DNA from: Bombella sp. ESL0385
GTDB taxonomy: Bacteria > Pseudomonadota > Alphaproteobacteria > Acetobacterales > Acetobacteraceae
DNA: 64,000 bases
Direction: 5' to 3'
Assembly: GCF_009725755.1 (NCBI RefSeq)
Contig: NZ_WNIJ01000001.1
Location: 1-64,000, forward strand
Shown one piece after another: positions 36,374 through 47,414 of this stretch; positions within the stretch are counted from its first letter, which is position 1; every line of letters starts with the position of its first letter. A program made the translations under genes and the position numbers. The notes under the pieces were generated by a model. It was given only the letters and a program-made list of their open reading frames with translations, was not told where the DNA came from and made no database searches.

Positions 36374-37204
36374 TCACTCCGCTGTAAGAGCGGCCAAAAT
36401 ATCGGGGGCCATACTGACACTCTGCGCCTTTGTGGGGAAGGAGCCTTCCTCCACCTGCTTTACATAATGAGATAAAGCCCCAACCATCTGCGCCCCAATT
36501 TCTGCAAAACGATGCGCATGACGAGGCGATTTCCCCTCGAATAGCCCTAGCACATCATGCCAGACTTGGACCTGCCCATCGCACCCCGCACCAGCCCCAA
36601 TGCCGATTGTGGGAATACGCACCTCTTTAGAGACTAAAGCCGCTAAATCTGCCGGGATAACCTCCAGCACAATCCCAAAAGCACCAGCCTCCTCTAACGC
36701 ACGCGCATCATCAAGTAATTTACGCGCCGCCTGCACCTCTTTTGCCTGAGCACGCAAGCCGATTTGATGTTGCGCTTGTGGCGTAAGCCCCAAATGGCCC
36801 ATCACCGGCACGCCCATTGCTGTTAAACGCCGCACTATCGGGGCAATCTCACGCCCGCCCTCCAATTTAAGGGCTTGGCCGCCCCCCTCTTGCATAACGC
36901 GCCGTGCTGCATCCACCGCATCTTGCTCTGTCGCGTAAGACAGAAAAGGCAAATCCACCACCACAAGGGCTTTACGGCTCCCGCGCATGACCATGCGGGC
37001 ATGATAAATCATATCCTCTACACGCACAGGTAAGGTTGTGTCCTGCCCTTGCATAACCATGCCGAGGGAATCCCCTACCAAAATAGCCGGCACGCCCGCT
37101 TGCTCCGCAATTAAAGCCGAGGCGTAATCATAGGCCGTCACCATGGCGATGGGCCGGCCTTCATCCTTCATCTTCTGGAAGTCCGCAAGTGTCATCCGGC
37201 GCAT
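36374..37204 (-). CDS. panB: 3-methyl-2-oxobutanoate hydroxymethyltransferase
   Basis: PanB adds a hydroxymethyl group from 5,10-methylene-THF to ketoisovalerate, the first step of pantothenate synthesis. The 276-aa TIM-barrel protein shows PIAMVTAYDYASALIAEQAG, VGDSLGMVMQG, GHLGLTPQAQHQIG and catalytic Glu in FGIVLEVIPADLA. TIGIGAGAGCDGQVQVWHD is conserved. Ketoisovalerate comes from the pathway served by ilvB-ilvC at 39-42 kb. It lies 23 bp after speE. Confidence 0.95.
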   Translation of the reverse strand: MRRMTLADFQKMKDEGRPIAMVTAYDYASALIAEQAGVPAILVGDSLGMVMQGQDTTLPVRVEDMIYHARMVMRGSRKALVVVDLPFLSYATEQDAVDAARRVMQEGGGQALKLEGGREIAPIVRRLTAMGVPVMGHLGLTPQAQHQIGLRAQAKEVQAARKLLDDARALEEAGAFGIVLEVIPADLAALVSKEVRIPTIGIGAGAGCDGQVQVWHDVLGLFEGKSPRHAHRFAEIGAQMVGALSHYVKQVEEGSFPTKAQSVSMAPDILAALTAE

Positions 37205-37227
37205 GGTAGGGGTCCTTCTCTATACCA

Positions 37228-38127
37228 TTATGAGCGTGGGAGGTTTTGGGCGATATAAGGCGGAAGGCTGAAAGAGGCAATATGCACCTCTGGCGTCCAA
37301 TACTGGCAGCTTTCCGCAATCTCGCTTTCTTGCGCTCTTTTTTGTAACGTCGCTAGCTCTAACTTATGCGGTGCGGTGCCCTTTTTCGCCATCCCAAGGG
37401 TCATAAAACCACCAACATAAGTCGGCACTGCCGCAAGATAGGCCGTTACATGCGGGAAGAACTTCGCCCGCCGTGCTGTGGTCTCCCGCAGCTCATCCGC
37501 CTGTTGGAAGGGCACACCGCATTGATTCACGATAATCCCTTCATCTGAGAGGATGCGCGCGCAATTCTTATAAAAATCATCCGTAAAGAGTACATCACCC
37601 ACGCCGATAGGGTCTGTACTATCAACGATGATGACATCAAACGCCCCATCATCAGCTTTTTTGACGTAATCAATCCCATCCCCCACGATGACATCAGCCC
37701 GCGGGTCATCCCACGCATCCTTGCCGAACATCGGCAGGTGCTGTTTGGAAAGTTCGATCACATCGCCATCAATCTCCACCATGACGGCTTTTTCCACCGT
37801 TTTATGTTGGAGGACACGGCGCAACACCCCGCCATCACCTGCGCCGATGATTAAAACGCGCTTAGGGTACGGATGCATGAAAAGTGGCACATGAGCCAAC
37901 ATTTCCTGATAAATAAACTCGTCACGCTCGGTAATTTGGATGATGCCATCCAACACCAAAACACGGCCGTGGCTGCTGCTCTCAAAGATACGAATATCTT
38001 GGAAAGGCGAGCGTTTATGCACAAGCTCTTTCACCACTTTAAAGCGTTGGCCCCAATCAGGATATAAAGCCTCGTTAAACCACGCCTCGGAAGATATGCC
38101 AGAAGACACGGCCCATCCTTTCATCAT
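37228..38127 (-). CDS. speE: Spermidine synthase
   Basis: SpeE transfers the aminopropyl group of decarboxylated SAM to putrescine. The 299-aa product has WFNEALYPDWGQRFKV at the start, YQEMLAHVPLF, the nucleotide-binding IIGAGDGGVLRRVL and catalytic region VDSTDPIGVGDVLFTDDFY. The start at the double ATG 38124-38127 has AGGTGA upstream; the frame reaches 38172 without a good ribosome binding site. It lies 141 bp behind speD and leads into panB. Confidence 0.93.
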   Translation of the reverse strand: MMKGWAVSSGISSEAWFNEALYPDWGQRFKVVKELVHKRSPFQDIRIFESSSHGRVLVLDGIIQITERDEFIYQEMLAHVPLFMHPYPKRVLIIGAGDGGVLRRVLQHKTVEKAVMVEIDGDVIELSKQHLPMFGKDAWDDPRADVIVGDGIDYVKKADDGAFDVIIVDSTDPIGVGDVLFTDDFYKNCARILSDEGIIVNQCGVPFQQADELRETTARRAKFFPHVTAYLAAVPTYVGGFMTLGMAKKGTAPHKLELATLQKRAQESEIAESCQYWTPEVHIASFSLPPYIAQNLPRS

Positions 38128-38268
38128 GTCATCACCTAGCCATGGATGCGTGCCCACAATAAGTACGCTCATAGCCAGCTATGCCCCGCTGCCTTACAAA
38201 ATGCAGGGGCCTATAACCTTTTATTATAGGGAAATTGGGAAGACGCCTAAACCCCTTCCCCGCTCGGC

Positions 38269-38748
38269 TTACCGCCCTGTATGCCTTGTCGCACTGACAC
38301 GCCCACGCTTGAACGCGTCTATCTCCACACGGCCAGCTTGAAAAAGCTCCTGCATAACAGGGACCGACCGGTTAGGGTCGCACACACCACACATGAAGAT
38401 ATCCACCGCTGCGAAGTGACGCTCCGGCCATGTATGGATGGAAATATGGCTCTCAGCCAAAACAATCACGCCAGAAACCCCACCATTTGGCGTAAAATGA
38501 TGGAAATGTCCATGAAGAATCGTTGCCCCTGCTGCCTTTGCAGCCCGCCTTAACGTAGCGTCTATTTGTTCGGGGTCGTCCAGATTTCTGGCATTCCAGA
38601 AATCAACAAGCAGATGATTACCTGCATAGGTCTCACCACCTTGCTTGATAAAAAAGTCCTTACAGTCTTCGACTGCGTGAATTGCCTCAGTGTTCTGGAT
38701 ATCTCTCGGAAGGTCCGATTCCATCCCCAGTCGAGCAAGTGCGTCCAT
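38269..38748 (-). CDS. speD: S-adenosylmethionine decarboxylase proenzyme, prokaryotic class 1
   Basis: SpeD makes decarboxylated SAM for SpeE. The proenzyme cleaves itself between Glu99 and Ser100 (LAESHISIHTWPE), turning Ser100 into the pyruvoyl cofactor. The 159-aa length includes an N-terminal extension of about 35 residues compared with the short archaeal type, as usual in proteobacteria. The proton-donor Cys is in MCGVC. CAGGAG precedes the ATG. With speE it forms a spermidine operon. Confidence 0.94.
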   Translation of the reverse strand: MDALARLGMESDLPRDIQNTEAIHAVEDCKDFFIKQGGETYAGNHLLVDFWNARNLDDPEQIDATLRRAAKAAGATILHGHFHHFTPNGGVSGVIVLAESHISIHTWPERHFAAVDIFMCGVCDPNRSVPVMQELFQAGRVEIDAFKRGRVSATRHTGR

Positions 38749-38881
38749 AACGTACTCCTGAACCAGCAGATTATCGCCCCCCTTCCCGAATGAAGGAGCG
38801 TCGAACTCGTTTTCTAAGAAAATATAACGCTAAACGCAACTTTTTTTTAAAAATCTGCTAAATGGACGCAATAATACTCCA

Positions 38882-38910
38882 TAAAAATGGGGAGGAAAAT
38901 CCTCCCCATT
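38882..38910 (-). terminator. Rho-independent terminator of ilvC
   Basis: A 10-bp stem (aatggggagg / cctccccatt) with a 5-nt loop, followed on the minus strand by TTTTT. It ends the ilv transcript before speD. Confidence 0.85.
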
Positions 38911-38950
38911 AAGCCATAACCACTCTGTGATTATAAAACCGCAACCTTTA

Positions 38951-40015
<1,065 letters not shown>

Positions 40016-40040
40016 TTAGGCAGCCCGTAAAACCCATCTC

Positions 40041-41819
40041 TCAAACGAGGCGTTTGCCTTCTTCTGTCAGCTTCGCCCCGCCAAACACACGCCCCGGCCC
40101 TAGGAGCATCTGGTCATGGCTGGCCCCAGAGGGAATCATGGGGAAGCAACATTCCTCTTGCGCTACATGGACATCCACCAACACCGGCCCATCATGCGCC
40201 AACATAGTGGTAATGGCCTCATCCAACCCGCCCAGCGTCTCAACCCGCAACCCACGGATGCCAAACGACTCCGCCAGCTTCACAAAATCCGGCAAAGCTG
40301 CACTGTAAGACTGAGAATAGCGGGATTCATGCACTAACTCCTGCCATTGGCGTACCATCCCCATATAATGATTATTGAGGATGAAGATTTTCACCGGCAG
40401 GCGATATTGGGCGATTGTTCCTAACTCCTGAATATTCATCAGGGTAGAGGCCTCACCGGCAATATCAATCACTAAAGCATCAGGATGAGCAATCTGCGCG
40501 CCTTCTGCTGCTGGCAGGCCATAGCCCATTGTACCTAGCCCACCGGAGGTCAACCAATGGTTAGGCTCATCAAAACCGAAATATTGCGCCGCCCACATTT
40601 GATGCTGCCCAACCTCGGTCGTAACAAAACAATCCCGCCCGCTAGCCTTCACCTTTTCATACAAGCGGCTTAACGCATATTGCGGCTTAATAATGGCTGT
40701 ATCGGCTTTATCTTGCTCAAAGCCAAAGCCCTCAACAGCGCGCCATTGGGCAATCTCCTGCCACCAGCTGGAAAGATCCGCTGCTTGCGTATCCCCCCAT
40801 TCTGCCAGCAAGGCCTTTAAAGTCGCCTTGAGGTCCCCCTGCAAAGCGACATCAACCTTTACAATCTTACCAAACTCACGCGGGTCAATATCCGCCTGAA
40901 TCTTGAAGGAATGAGGGGAGAACCCATCCACACGGCCCGTTACCCGGTCATCAAACCGTGCCCCAAGGGCTACCAGCACGTCACAATCATGCGCGGCCAT
41001 ATTCGCTTCAACCGCCCCATGCATCCCCAGCATGCCTAAAAACGGCTCACTAGAGGACGGATACGCCCCTAAACCCATCAGAGTAGAGGTCACGGGGAAG
41101 CCCGTTTTCTCCGCTAACTGACGTAGCAATTTTGCGGCTTCCGGCCCGGCATTAATAACGCCACCCCCCACATAAAGCAGCGGCTTACGGGCGTTCTTCA
41201 TCGCCTCAATCGCACGCTTTACCGCATGCCCCTCCAGAGATGGACCCGCCTCTTTACAAGCAGGTTGTGCCGGGCGCGGCGGCAAGGGGGCTTCCGAGAC
41301 TGTGATATTCTTAGGTAAATCCACCAAAACCGGGCCGGGCCTGCCAGAACGCGCTACGGCAAAGGCCTCGCGAATCGTAGGGGCTAAAGCCGCAGCCTCA
41401 CGCACTTGGACGCTCTGCTTCGTAGCGGGGCGCGTAATGCTCACCATATCCGCCTCTTGGAAGGCATCCTTCCCGATTAAGGGAACAGGCACCTGCCCAG
41501 CCAAACAAACAAGCGGGATGGAATCCATCTTCGCATCCATCAGACCTGTTACGGCATTGGTTGCACCGGGGCCGGATGTCACCAACACCACACCCACTTT
41601 ACCTGTGGAGCGTGCATAAGCTTCCGCCGCATGGGTTGCCGCTTGCTCATGCCGGACGAGAATATGACGGATCGCCTTTTGCTTAAAAAGCGCATCATAG
41701 ATAGGGAGGACCGCACCACCGGGATAGCCGAAAATGACATCCACGCCTTCTTCTTCAAGAACGCGTAAAATGACCTCAGCACCTGTTGCCATCATCGGAG
41801 CTGTCTCGCTGGCAGGCAT
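40041..41819 (-). CDS. ilvB: Acetolactate synthase large subunit
   Basis: The TPP-dependent enzyme condenses two pyruvates to acetolactate. The 592-aa sequence has [15 protein letters not shown], the catalytic Glu in [12 protein letters not shown] and VTSGPGATN. The TPP-binding GDG motif reads [13 protein letters not shown], ending in [15 protein letters not shown] believe this variant is common in this order. The usual small regulatory subunit gene is missing between it and ilvC. It begins only 39 bp after the stop of miaA, so the two may be co-transcribed. Confidence 0.94.
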   Translation of the reverse strand: MPASETAPMMATGAEVILRVLEEEGVDVIFGYPGGAVLPIYDALFKQKAIRHILVRHEQAATHAAEAYARSTGKVGVVLVTSGPGATNAVTGLMDAKMDSIPLVCLAGQVPVPLIGKDAFQEADMVSITRPATKQSVQVREAAALAPTIREAFAVARSGRPGPVLVDLPKNITVSEAPLPPRPAQPACKEAGPSLEGHAVKRAIEAMKNARKPLLYVGGGVINAGPEAAKLLRQLAEKTGFPVTSTLMGLGAYPSSSEPFLGMLGMHGAVEANMAAHDCDVLVALGARFDDRVTGRVDGFSPHSFKIQADIDPREFGKIVKVDVALQGDLKATLKALLAEWGDTQAADLSSWWQEIAQWRAVEGFGFEQDKADTAIIKPQYALSRLYEKVKASGRDCFVTTEVGQHQMWAAQYFGFDEPNHWLTSGGLGTMGYGLPAAEGAQIAHPDALVIDIAGEASTLMNIQELGTIAQYRLPVKIFILNNHYMGMVRQWQELVHESRYSQSYSAALPDFVKLAESFGIRGLRVETLGGLDEAITTMLAHDGPVLVDVHVAQEECCFPMIPSGASHDQMLLGPGRVFGGAKLTEEGKRLV

Positions 41820-41858
41820 GGCGTATATCCTCTCGCCGGTTAACGCAACGCTTCTGCT

Positions 41859-42842
41859 CTATCGCTCTAAACCGGCTCCGTCAATTCTAGATGATATAAA
41901 ATATTCAATTTCGCGCATTTTTTTACTCGAAAAGAACTCTTTTCCGCTCGTTCTGTGAAATATTATTTCGCCATCTCCATCTTTGCTAAGAGCATGATGG
42001 CGGAACCATGTCGCTTGGCGGCGCGTATAACGGCCAATGGCGCGGGTCGCTTGTAGGCGAGCTTCATCAAGGCTCCATTGTTCCTCTAGCACTTGTCCTA
42101 ACTCTGGCACACCATGCGCCCGCATAGCAGGGAGGCTCTCAGGGAGGTTCTGCCGTCGTAGCGCGGCGACTTCCTCCATCGCCCCAGCCTCCAGCATGGC
42201 ATCAAAGCGTTGAGCAATGGCAGAACGTAACTCATCACGCGGAGGATCCAGCATGAGGGATATAAACCGGTAAGGTGCTGCCGGTAGGCCCTCCGCCGCC
42301 CTCCATGAGGCTAAACCCCGGCCTGTTCCCATCAGCACTTCCCAAGCCCGACTCACACGTTGAGAATCTTGTGGGTGAAGATGAGAGGCTGTTTGAGGGT
42401 CTGCCTTCATCAATTTTTCGTGTAACGCTTCAGGCCCAATCTCCATAAGCAGGGCGCGGGCTTGTTGGCGTGCCTCTGCCCCAGGGTCGGGGACTTCCAC
42501 AAGGCCATCGGTCAAGGCGCGTAGATACATACCCGTCCCCCCGCAGAGGATAGGCAACCGCCCTGCGGCGCGGCATTCTGCCATTATAGCGAGGGCCTGC
42601 TTACGCCACCATGCAACACTACCTGCTGTAGCCGCAGGCAAAACCCCATATAAACGATGCGGAATCGCCTCCTCCTCCGCCTCACTTGGGCGGGCAGTAA
42701 GGATGCGTAACTCCCGGTAAACCTGCATAGAATCCGCATTAATGACCGTACCACAATACAGGTCTGCCAAATGAAAGGCCAAAGCTGACTTGCCCGAACA
42801 GGTTGGTCCGGCCACAATAAGGGCGTTTTCAGAAGAGCTCAT
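41859..42842 (-). CDS. miaA: tRNA dimethylallyltransferase
   Basis: MiaA prenylates A37 of tRNAs reading UNN codons. The 327-aa protein has the P-loop GPTCSGKS at residues 12-19, INADSMQVYRELRILTARPS, LCGGTGMYLRALTDGL and the end RYTRRQATWFRHH. After that it carries about 40 further residues (through GKEFFSSKKMREIEY) encoded by AT-rich DNA, longer than is usual. The start is divergent from serB by 44 bp. Confidence 0.93.
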   Translation of the reverse strand: MSSSENALIVAGPTCSGKSALAFHLADLYCGTVINADSMQVYRELRILTARPSEAEEEAIPHRLYGVLPAATAGSVAWWRKQALAIMAECRAAGRLPILCGGTGMYLRALTDGLVEVPDPGAEARQQARALLMEIGPEALHEKLMKADPQTASHLHPQDSQRVSRAWEVLMGTGRGLASWRAAEGLPAAPYRFISLMLDPPRDELRSAIAQRFDAMLEAGAMEEVAALRRQNLPESLPAMRAHGVPELGQVLEEQWSLDEARLQATRAIGRYTRRQATWFRHHALSKDGDGEIIFHRTSGKEFFSSKKMREIEYFISSRIDGAGLER

Positions 42843-42886
42843 ACACTTATTCTGCCATATCTTCTGATGTTTTAGCGAGAGATGTC

Positions 42887-43783
42887 ATGTCCCTACCTTG
42901 TGTTCTGACTCTTGTTGCCAATCGCCGCAATGGGACCCTTCCCAAAGAGGCGATCGACATTGCCCGCAATCTTGTCAAAGGTGAACCGCCGGTCGTGCTG
43001 TCCGAGGGTGAAGCCGTTGATATTTTTTGCCCGCCTCCCGGCCCCGGTGATGCCACGCCTGCAACAATCCGTGCCGCCCTTGCCCCTTATAAGGTCGATG
43101 CTATCCTCACCAAGACGCGGGGCCGCCGTAAGGCTGTCCTCGTCTCCGATATGGATAGCACCATCTTTGATGGCGAAACGCTGGATGACCTTGCCAAGGC
43201 CACCGGCACAGGTGACTATGTCGCCGAGATTACCAAACGCGCGATGAATGGCGAGATGGAGTTTGATGAATCCCTCCGCAAACGGACCATCGGGCTAAAA
43301 GGCCATCCTGAATCCTTGCTAAAGGACGTGCTAGAGAAGCTCCCCTTCACCGATGGGATTAAAGAGCTTGTCCAGACCATGAAGGCCAATGGCGCACGCA
43401 CGGCTCTCATCTCCGGTGGGTTTGACTGGTTCACCGAGCGTGCGGCTAAAAAACTCGGCTTTGATGAGCATTACGGCAATCTCCTTGAGATTAAAGACGG
43501 AATCATCACAGGTCAGCTCATTGGCGATATTCTCGGCCCAGATGCTAAGAAGAAACATCTTGAGCAAATTTGTGCCGAGCGTGGTGTTCAGCTCTCTGCC
43601 AGCATCACAACTGGTGATGGGGCTAATGACATCCCCATGCTCCAAGCCGCGGGGCTTGGCATTGCCTATCATGCAAAGCCAAATGTCCGCCAAGTGGTGG
43701 AGCAACAAGTCAACTTCACAGGGATGCGGACGCATCTCTTTGCCCAAGGCTATAAAGCCTCCGACATTGTCGGCGGGGAGTAA
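42887..43783 (+). CDS. serB: Phosphoserine phosphatase
   Basis: SerB, a HAD-family enzyme, releases serine from O-phosphoserine. The 298-aa protein has an N-terminal ACT-like region (about 1-80), motif I DMDSTIFDGETLDDLA with the nucleophilic Asp, motif II ISGGFDWFTE and motif III/IV TTGDGANDIPML. An extra C-terminal segment ends at VGGE. It is a single gene, convergent with dciA. No serA or serC is in the window. Confidence 0.93.
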   Translation: MSLPCVLTLVANRRNGTLPKEAIDIARNLVKGEPPVVLSEGEAVDIFCPPPGPGDATPATIRAALAPYKVDAILTKTRGRRKAVLVSDMDSTIFDGETLDDLAKATGTGDYVAEITKRAMNGEMEFDESLRKRTIGLKGHPESLLKDVLEKLPFTDGIKELVQTMKANGARTALISGGFDWFTERAAKKLGFDEHYGNLLEIKDGIITGQLIGDILGPDAKKKHLEQICAERGVQLSASITTGDGANDIPMLQAAGLGIAYHAKPNVRQVVEQQVNFTGMRTHLFAQGYKASDIVGGE

Positions 43784-43873
43784 CCTTCCCCTCACCCCTA
43801 TGCCTTCGGCATCTCCATAACGGAGAGCCGGGGTCTAGGGCCTCTCCTTATGCATCTTATATTTTAGGCAAAC

Positions 43874-44404
43874 CTAAAAACGCCTCTCGCGTTTCACACC
43901 TTGTTTTTTTGCCAAAACATGGCTGCCCAGACGCTCCAACACTTCTTTAAGTGATTCATCATCTATACCCTCCACTGCGACAGACGCCCCATTGCATTGC
44001 TTAGGGCGAGGGGAGGATTTTCTCTTTGGTTGGACCGGGCGATCCTGCAATAATTTAATCTGCGTTAGAGCATCTGCCCCCGATAAACCACAAGCTGTAT
44101 TAATATTGGCCAAAATACGCGGGGCTGCATATTGCATCTCCACCGCTGCGGGGCCACAACATCGTATCGTCAATACACCCGGCCGCAAACGGCATGGCTC
44201 GCTCACCTCTGCCAAGGCTGTCCCTACAAGCGTCTCCCACTCCATAAGCAGACGCACATAAAGGGGCGATTTTTTACGGAAGATTGGCTGGGTTAATCGT
44301 GGTAAAAGCGCACCTATCATCCGCCCCCCAACCCGACGATACTCTGTCTTATCCGCTTTCTTTGTCTTTTTTTCCGATGAATCTTCCGTCATATACTGCC
44401 CCAT
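43874..44404 (-). CDS. DciA/DUF721 family protein
   Basis: DciA (DUF721) proteins help load the replicative helicase in bacteria that lack DnaC. The 176-aa product has the DUF721 core (about 35-110: RRVGGRMIGALLPRLTQ, LLMEWETLVGTALAEVSEPCRLRPGVL) and a basic C-terminal tail. I chose the ATG at 44404, after a GAGGGGGG tract; the frame starts at 44437, one base from the mutY start. In relatives this gene is often next to mutY and a thioredoxin-like dsbA; the latter is absent here. Confidence 0.82.
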   Translation of the reverse strand: MGQYMTEDSSEKKTKKADKTEYRRVGGRMIGALLPRLTQPIFRKKSPLYVRLLMEWETLVGTALAEVSEPCRLRPGVLTIRCCGPAAVEMQYAAPRILANINTACGLSGADALTQIKLLQDRPVQPKRKSSPRPKQCNGASVAVEGIDDESLKEVLERLGSHVLAKKQGVKRERRF

Positions 44405-44438
44405 TATTCCCCCCTCATCATAGCGTACTAAGCCCATC

Positions 44439-45524
44439 GTGACACCTAATTCCGCCCAACTTCTCCAATGGTATGACCGCCACCGCCGTAACCTCCCATG
44501 GCGTGCAGCCCCCGGCCAGCAAGCAGAGCCTTACCATGTCTGGCTCAGTGAAATCATGCTCCAGCAGACTGTCGCACAAACAGTCATCCCTTATTATGAG
44601 CGTTTTTTAGAGCATTTCCCCACAATTGATGCTCTCGCCGCTGCCCCCTTAGAGACAGTCCTCCAACTTTGGGCGGGGCTTGGTTATTATGCACGGGCCC
44701 GTAACTTACATGCATGTGCCAAAGCAGTTCACGAGATAGGAGGATTTCCCCGTAATATTGAAGCCCTACAAAAACTCCCCGGCATTGGGGCTTATACCTC
44801 CCGTGCAATTGCGGCCATTGCTTTTAATATTCCCACCGTGCCTGTTGATGGCAATGTGGAGCGCATCACAGCACGGCTCAATGCTGTGGAGGAACCTTTA
44901 CCCGCCTCGCGCCCGCTTTTAGCTCAGCTTGCCAGCCATCTAAATGATGACCCCGCCGCACAAGCGCGCCCTTCCGATTTTGCACAAGCTTTGTTCGACC
45001 TCGGGGCTAGCCTATGCTCTCCCCGTTCGCCCTCCTGCTTAACCTGCCCATGGCATGAAGAGTGCCTCGCCCGAATACGCAATCTAGCCCCCCTGCTCCC
45101 TGCACGGGAGAAGAAAAAACCACGCCCCACGCGCCATGCCATTCTTTTTCGCATCATTGATGCCCAAGGCCGCGTCTTACTCCGCCCCCGTCCTCCATCA
45201 GGCTTATTAGGTGGCACAGATGAACTCCCCGGCACGCCATGGGCGGATGACAAAATAACCCCCTCCCTTACACAGCTTAAAAAAACAGCTTTTACGCATG
45301 ATGCGCCCTTCCCCACCCAATGGGAGCATTGCGGGGAGGTGAAGCATATTTTCAGCCATTTCACCTTAATGGTCCATATTTACGGTTGCACCTTACCGGC
45401 TAAGAGCAACTACCCTATCCCTGCCTCTTATGGTCGTTTTCTCCCCTTTAAAGAGGCCATTCTCTCTAGCGTGATGAGGAAGTGCCTCCTCATCGGGACA
45501 CAGCATAAACCTGTTATGCGCTAA
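44439..45524 (+). CDS. mutY: A/G-specific adenine glycosylase MutY
   Basis: MutY removes adenine mispaired with 8-oxoguanine. The 361-aa protein has the catalytic Glu region WLSEIMLQQTVAQTVIPYY, the helix-hairpin-helix LPGIGAYTSRAIAAIAF and catalytic Asp in VPVDGNVERI. A complete [4Fe-4S] motif follows (Cys-x6-Cys-x2-Cys-x5-Cys around SCLTCPWHEEC). A NUDIX-like C-terminal domain that senses 8-oxoG begins near residue 225. It starts with GTG, divergent from dciA. Confidence 0.93.
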   Translation: MTPNSAQLLQWYDRHRRNLPWRAAPGQQAEPYHVWLSEIMLQQTVAQTVIPYYERFLEHFPTIDALAAAPLETVLQLWAGLGYYARARNLHACAKAVHEIGGFPRNIEALQKLPGIGAYTSRAIAAIAFNIPTVPVDGNVERITARLNAVEEPLPASRPLLAQLASHLNDDPAAQARPSDFAQALFDLGASLCSPRSPSCLTCPWHEECLARIRNLAPLLPAREKKKPRPTRHAILFRIIDAQGRVLLRPRPPSGLLGGTDELPGTPWADDKITPSLTQLKKTAFTHDAPFPTQWEHCGEVKHIFSHFTLMVHIYGCTLPAKSNYPIPASYGRFLPFKEAILSSVMRKCLLIGTQHKPVMR

Positions 45525-45550
45525 ATTGTTTCACATGAAACATAGAGACA

Positions 45551-45579
45551 TAAAAAGGGAGGCTAGACCCCAGCCTCCC
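45551..45579 (-). terminator. Rho-independent terminator of wrbA
   Basis: Stem gggaggct/agcctccc (45557-45564 with 45572-45579) with a 7-nt loop, followed on the minus strand by TTTTTA. It may also act weakly on mutY from the other side. Confidence 0.75.
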
Positions 45580-45608
45580 TTCCCTCATAAGGTCACATGC
45601 CAGCAAAA

Positions 45609-46205
45609 TTAGGCAAGCTTCTTTACCAGCCCTGCCACATGCTGCCCGAGGAAGCGCGCACCCTCTAGCTCTGTCTCACTTGGCTGACGAGAGCCATCAC
45701 CCGAGGCAATTGTCGTTGCCCCATAAGGTGCACCACCGGTAATCTCATCATTACGCATCTGCCCTTGGAAGCTATAAGGTAGCCCACTAATCACTAAGCC
45801 ATGATGCAACAAGTTAGACATCAAAGAATAAAGCGTTGTCTCCTGCCCACCATGCTGGGTCGCTGTGGAGGTAAAAACAGCACCGACCTTACCAATCAAT
45901 GCCCCTTTTGCCCAAAGACCACCCGTTTGGTCCCAGAAATTGGCCATCTGTGCTGGTAAACGCCCAAAGCGCGTAGGTGCCCCAACAATAATACCATCAT
46001 AATGAACCAAATCATCAGGCGAGGCGATTGGGGCTTTTTGATCCACTTTAAAATGATGCGCCTTCGCCGCCTCTTCGGGCACTAATTCCGGCACACGTTT
46101 TACATCTACCTCTAGCCCAGCTTTGCGCACACCCTCTGCAATATTATAGGCCATTGTCTCTACATGACCATAAGAGGAATAATAAAGAACAAGAATCTTC
46201 GACAT
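45609..46205 (-). CDS. wrbA: NAD(P)H:quinone oxidoreductase, WrbA type
   Basis: WrbA is an FMN flavodoxin-like enzyme that reduces quinones in two-electron steps and so limits semiquinone stress. The 198-aa protein begins [17 protein letters not shown] (FMN phosphate loop), with [24 protein letters not shown] and [16 protein letters not shown] typical of type IV. The ATG at 46205 follows AGGTGG; the frame opens at 46241. It lies about 107 bp downstream of a LysR regulator on the same strand. Confidence 0.93.
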   Translation of the reverse strand: MSKILVLYYSSYGHVETMAYNIAEGVRKAGLEVDVKRVPELVPEEAAKAHHFKVDQKAPIASPDDLVHYDGIIVGAPTRFGRLPAQMANFWDQTGGLWAKGALIGKVGAVFTSTATQHGGQETTLYSLMSNLLHHGLVISGLPYSFQGQMRNDEITGGAPYGATTIASGDGSRQPSETELEGARFLGQHVAGLVKKLA

Positions 46206-46312
46206 ATTACGCCACCTTTTCCGCGTGACCTTCTCTATCAAAAGGTCACTTCACCCCATACGCTAATGGTCAGATCATGAGGCGCATAGAACAAAAATAG
46301 AAAGGGAGCTTT

Positions 46313-47248
46313 TCACGTTTCTATAGCCTTACCCTTCCGCCATGCAGGAGCTTCAAAATGGCGTATGAGATGCTCCATCAACAACGTAACGCGTTGTGGG
46401 CGCAAAGCCCGCCCCGTTGTGACAAGATACAACCCTACATCCTCCACATGCCAACCGGGGAGAAGCCCCACCAATCGCCCTGCCTCCAGCGCGTCACTTA
46501 CTAAAAACTCTGGTAAAAGACTAAAGCCTAACCCCGCTTCTAAAGCCGGAAGAAAACCCTCTACATTATCTGATTGAAGGCGCGCCTTTTGGGAAAGCAT
46601 ATAAACCTCCCCTTTATGCACCCCCTCCCCCATAAGGCGAATCATCCCCGGTGCCACACCATTGCTATAAATAAAGCTCTTTTGGCCTTCTAAATCCCGT
46701 GGGTGTGTTATCCCCCCTAAAGAGGCCGCATAGGAAGGGGCTGCAACAAGCAACCGCCGCACGGTACACAACTTCCGCGCAGTTAGTGCGGAATCAGCTA
46801 GCCGCGTAATACGAATTACAAGGTCATAACCTTCGGCAATCAGATCCACAAAAGAATCACTAAAATTAACCATAAGGTCAATCTCTGGATAATTTTCCAA
46901 AAATGAAGGGAGAATAGGCGAGATATGCCGAATACCGAAAATCGTAGGGGCTGCTATTTTAATAAGACCAGAAGGCTGAACCTTCCCCCCACGCGCCTCA
47001 GCCTCTGCTAGCTCCGCTTCTAAAAAGATACGATTTGCCCGCTCCAACACCATATGCCCAGCTTGTGTGATGGACATATGCCGAGAATTACGGCTGAATA
47101 ACGACACACCTAAAGACTGCTCTAAACGACTCACCGCTTTAGAGACAGTCGGCGGGGAGAGTTGCAGTTCCTTCGCTGCCTGCGAGAAAGAGCCATATTC
47201 AGCCACTTTGGCAAAAATAGCCCATGCTTCAAAGTCTGGTAATTTCAT
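46313..47248 (-). CDS. LysR family transcriptional regulator
   Basis: A 311-aa regulator: N-terminal winged helix-turn-helix (residues about 7-65, FAKVAEYGSFSQAAKELQLSPPTVSKAVSRLE) and a substrate-binding domain (about 90-295). It belongs to the CrgA-like subgroup, which commonly controls quinone, aldehyde or pirin genes. The gene is divergent from the pirin gene with a 166-bp spacer and upstream of wrbA. Either or both could be targets; the effector is unknown. Confidence 0.92.
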   Translation of the reverse strand: MKLPDFEAWAIFAKVAEYGSFSQAAKELQLSPPTVSKAVSRLEQSLGVSLFSRNSRHMSITQAGHMVLERANRIFLEAELAEAEARGGKVQPSGLIKIAAPTIFGIRHISPILPSFLENYPEIDLMVNFSDSFVDLIAEGYDLVIRITRLADSALTARKLCTVRRLLVAAPSYAASLGGITHPRDLEGQKSFIYSNGVAPGMIRLMGEGVHKGEVYMLSQKARLQSDNVEGFLPALEAGLGFSLLPEFLVSDALEAGRLVGLLPGWHVEDVGLYLVTTGRALRPQRVTLLMEHLIRHFEAPAWRKGKAIET

Positions 47249-47414
47249 GGCGTCTCATAGCCTCCCGATAAGGAAGTTAATTTTATATTAACAAAATGGT
47301 GCAAAATTAAGACGATGATAGTTTTAGAACAAATAGCTTTCTTTTCTTTCTATACACTATCTATCTCTTAGATTTTAGACTCCTCCTATCACCTTATGAA
47401 GGAGTTCTTCTATC

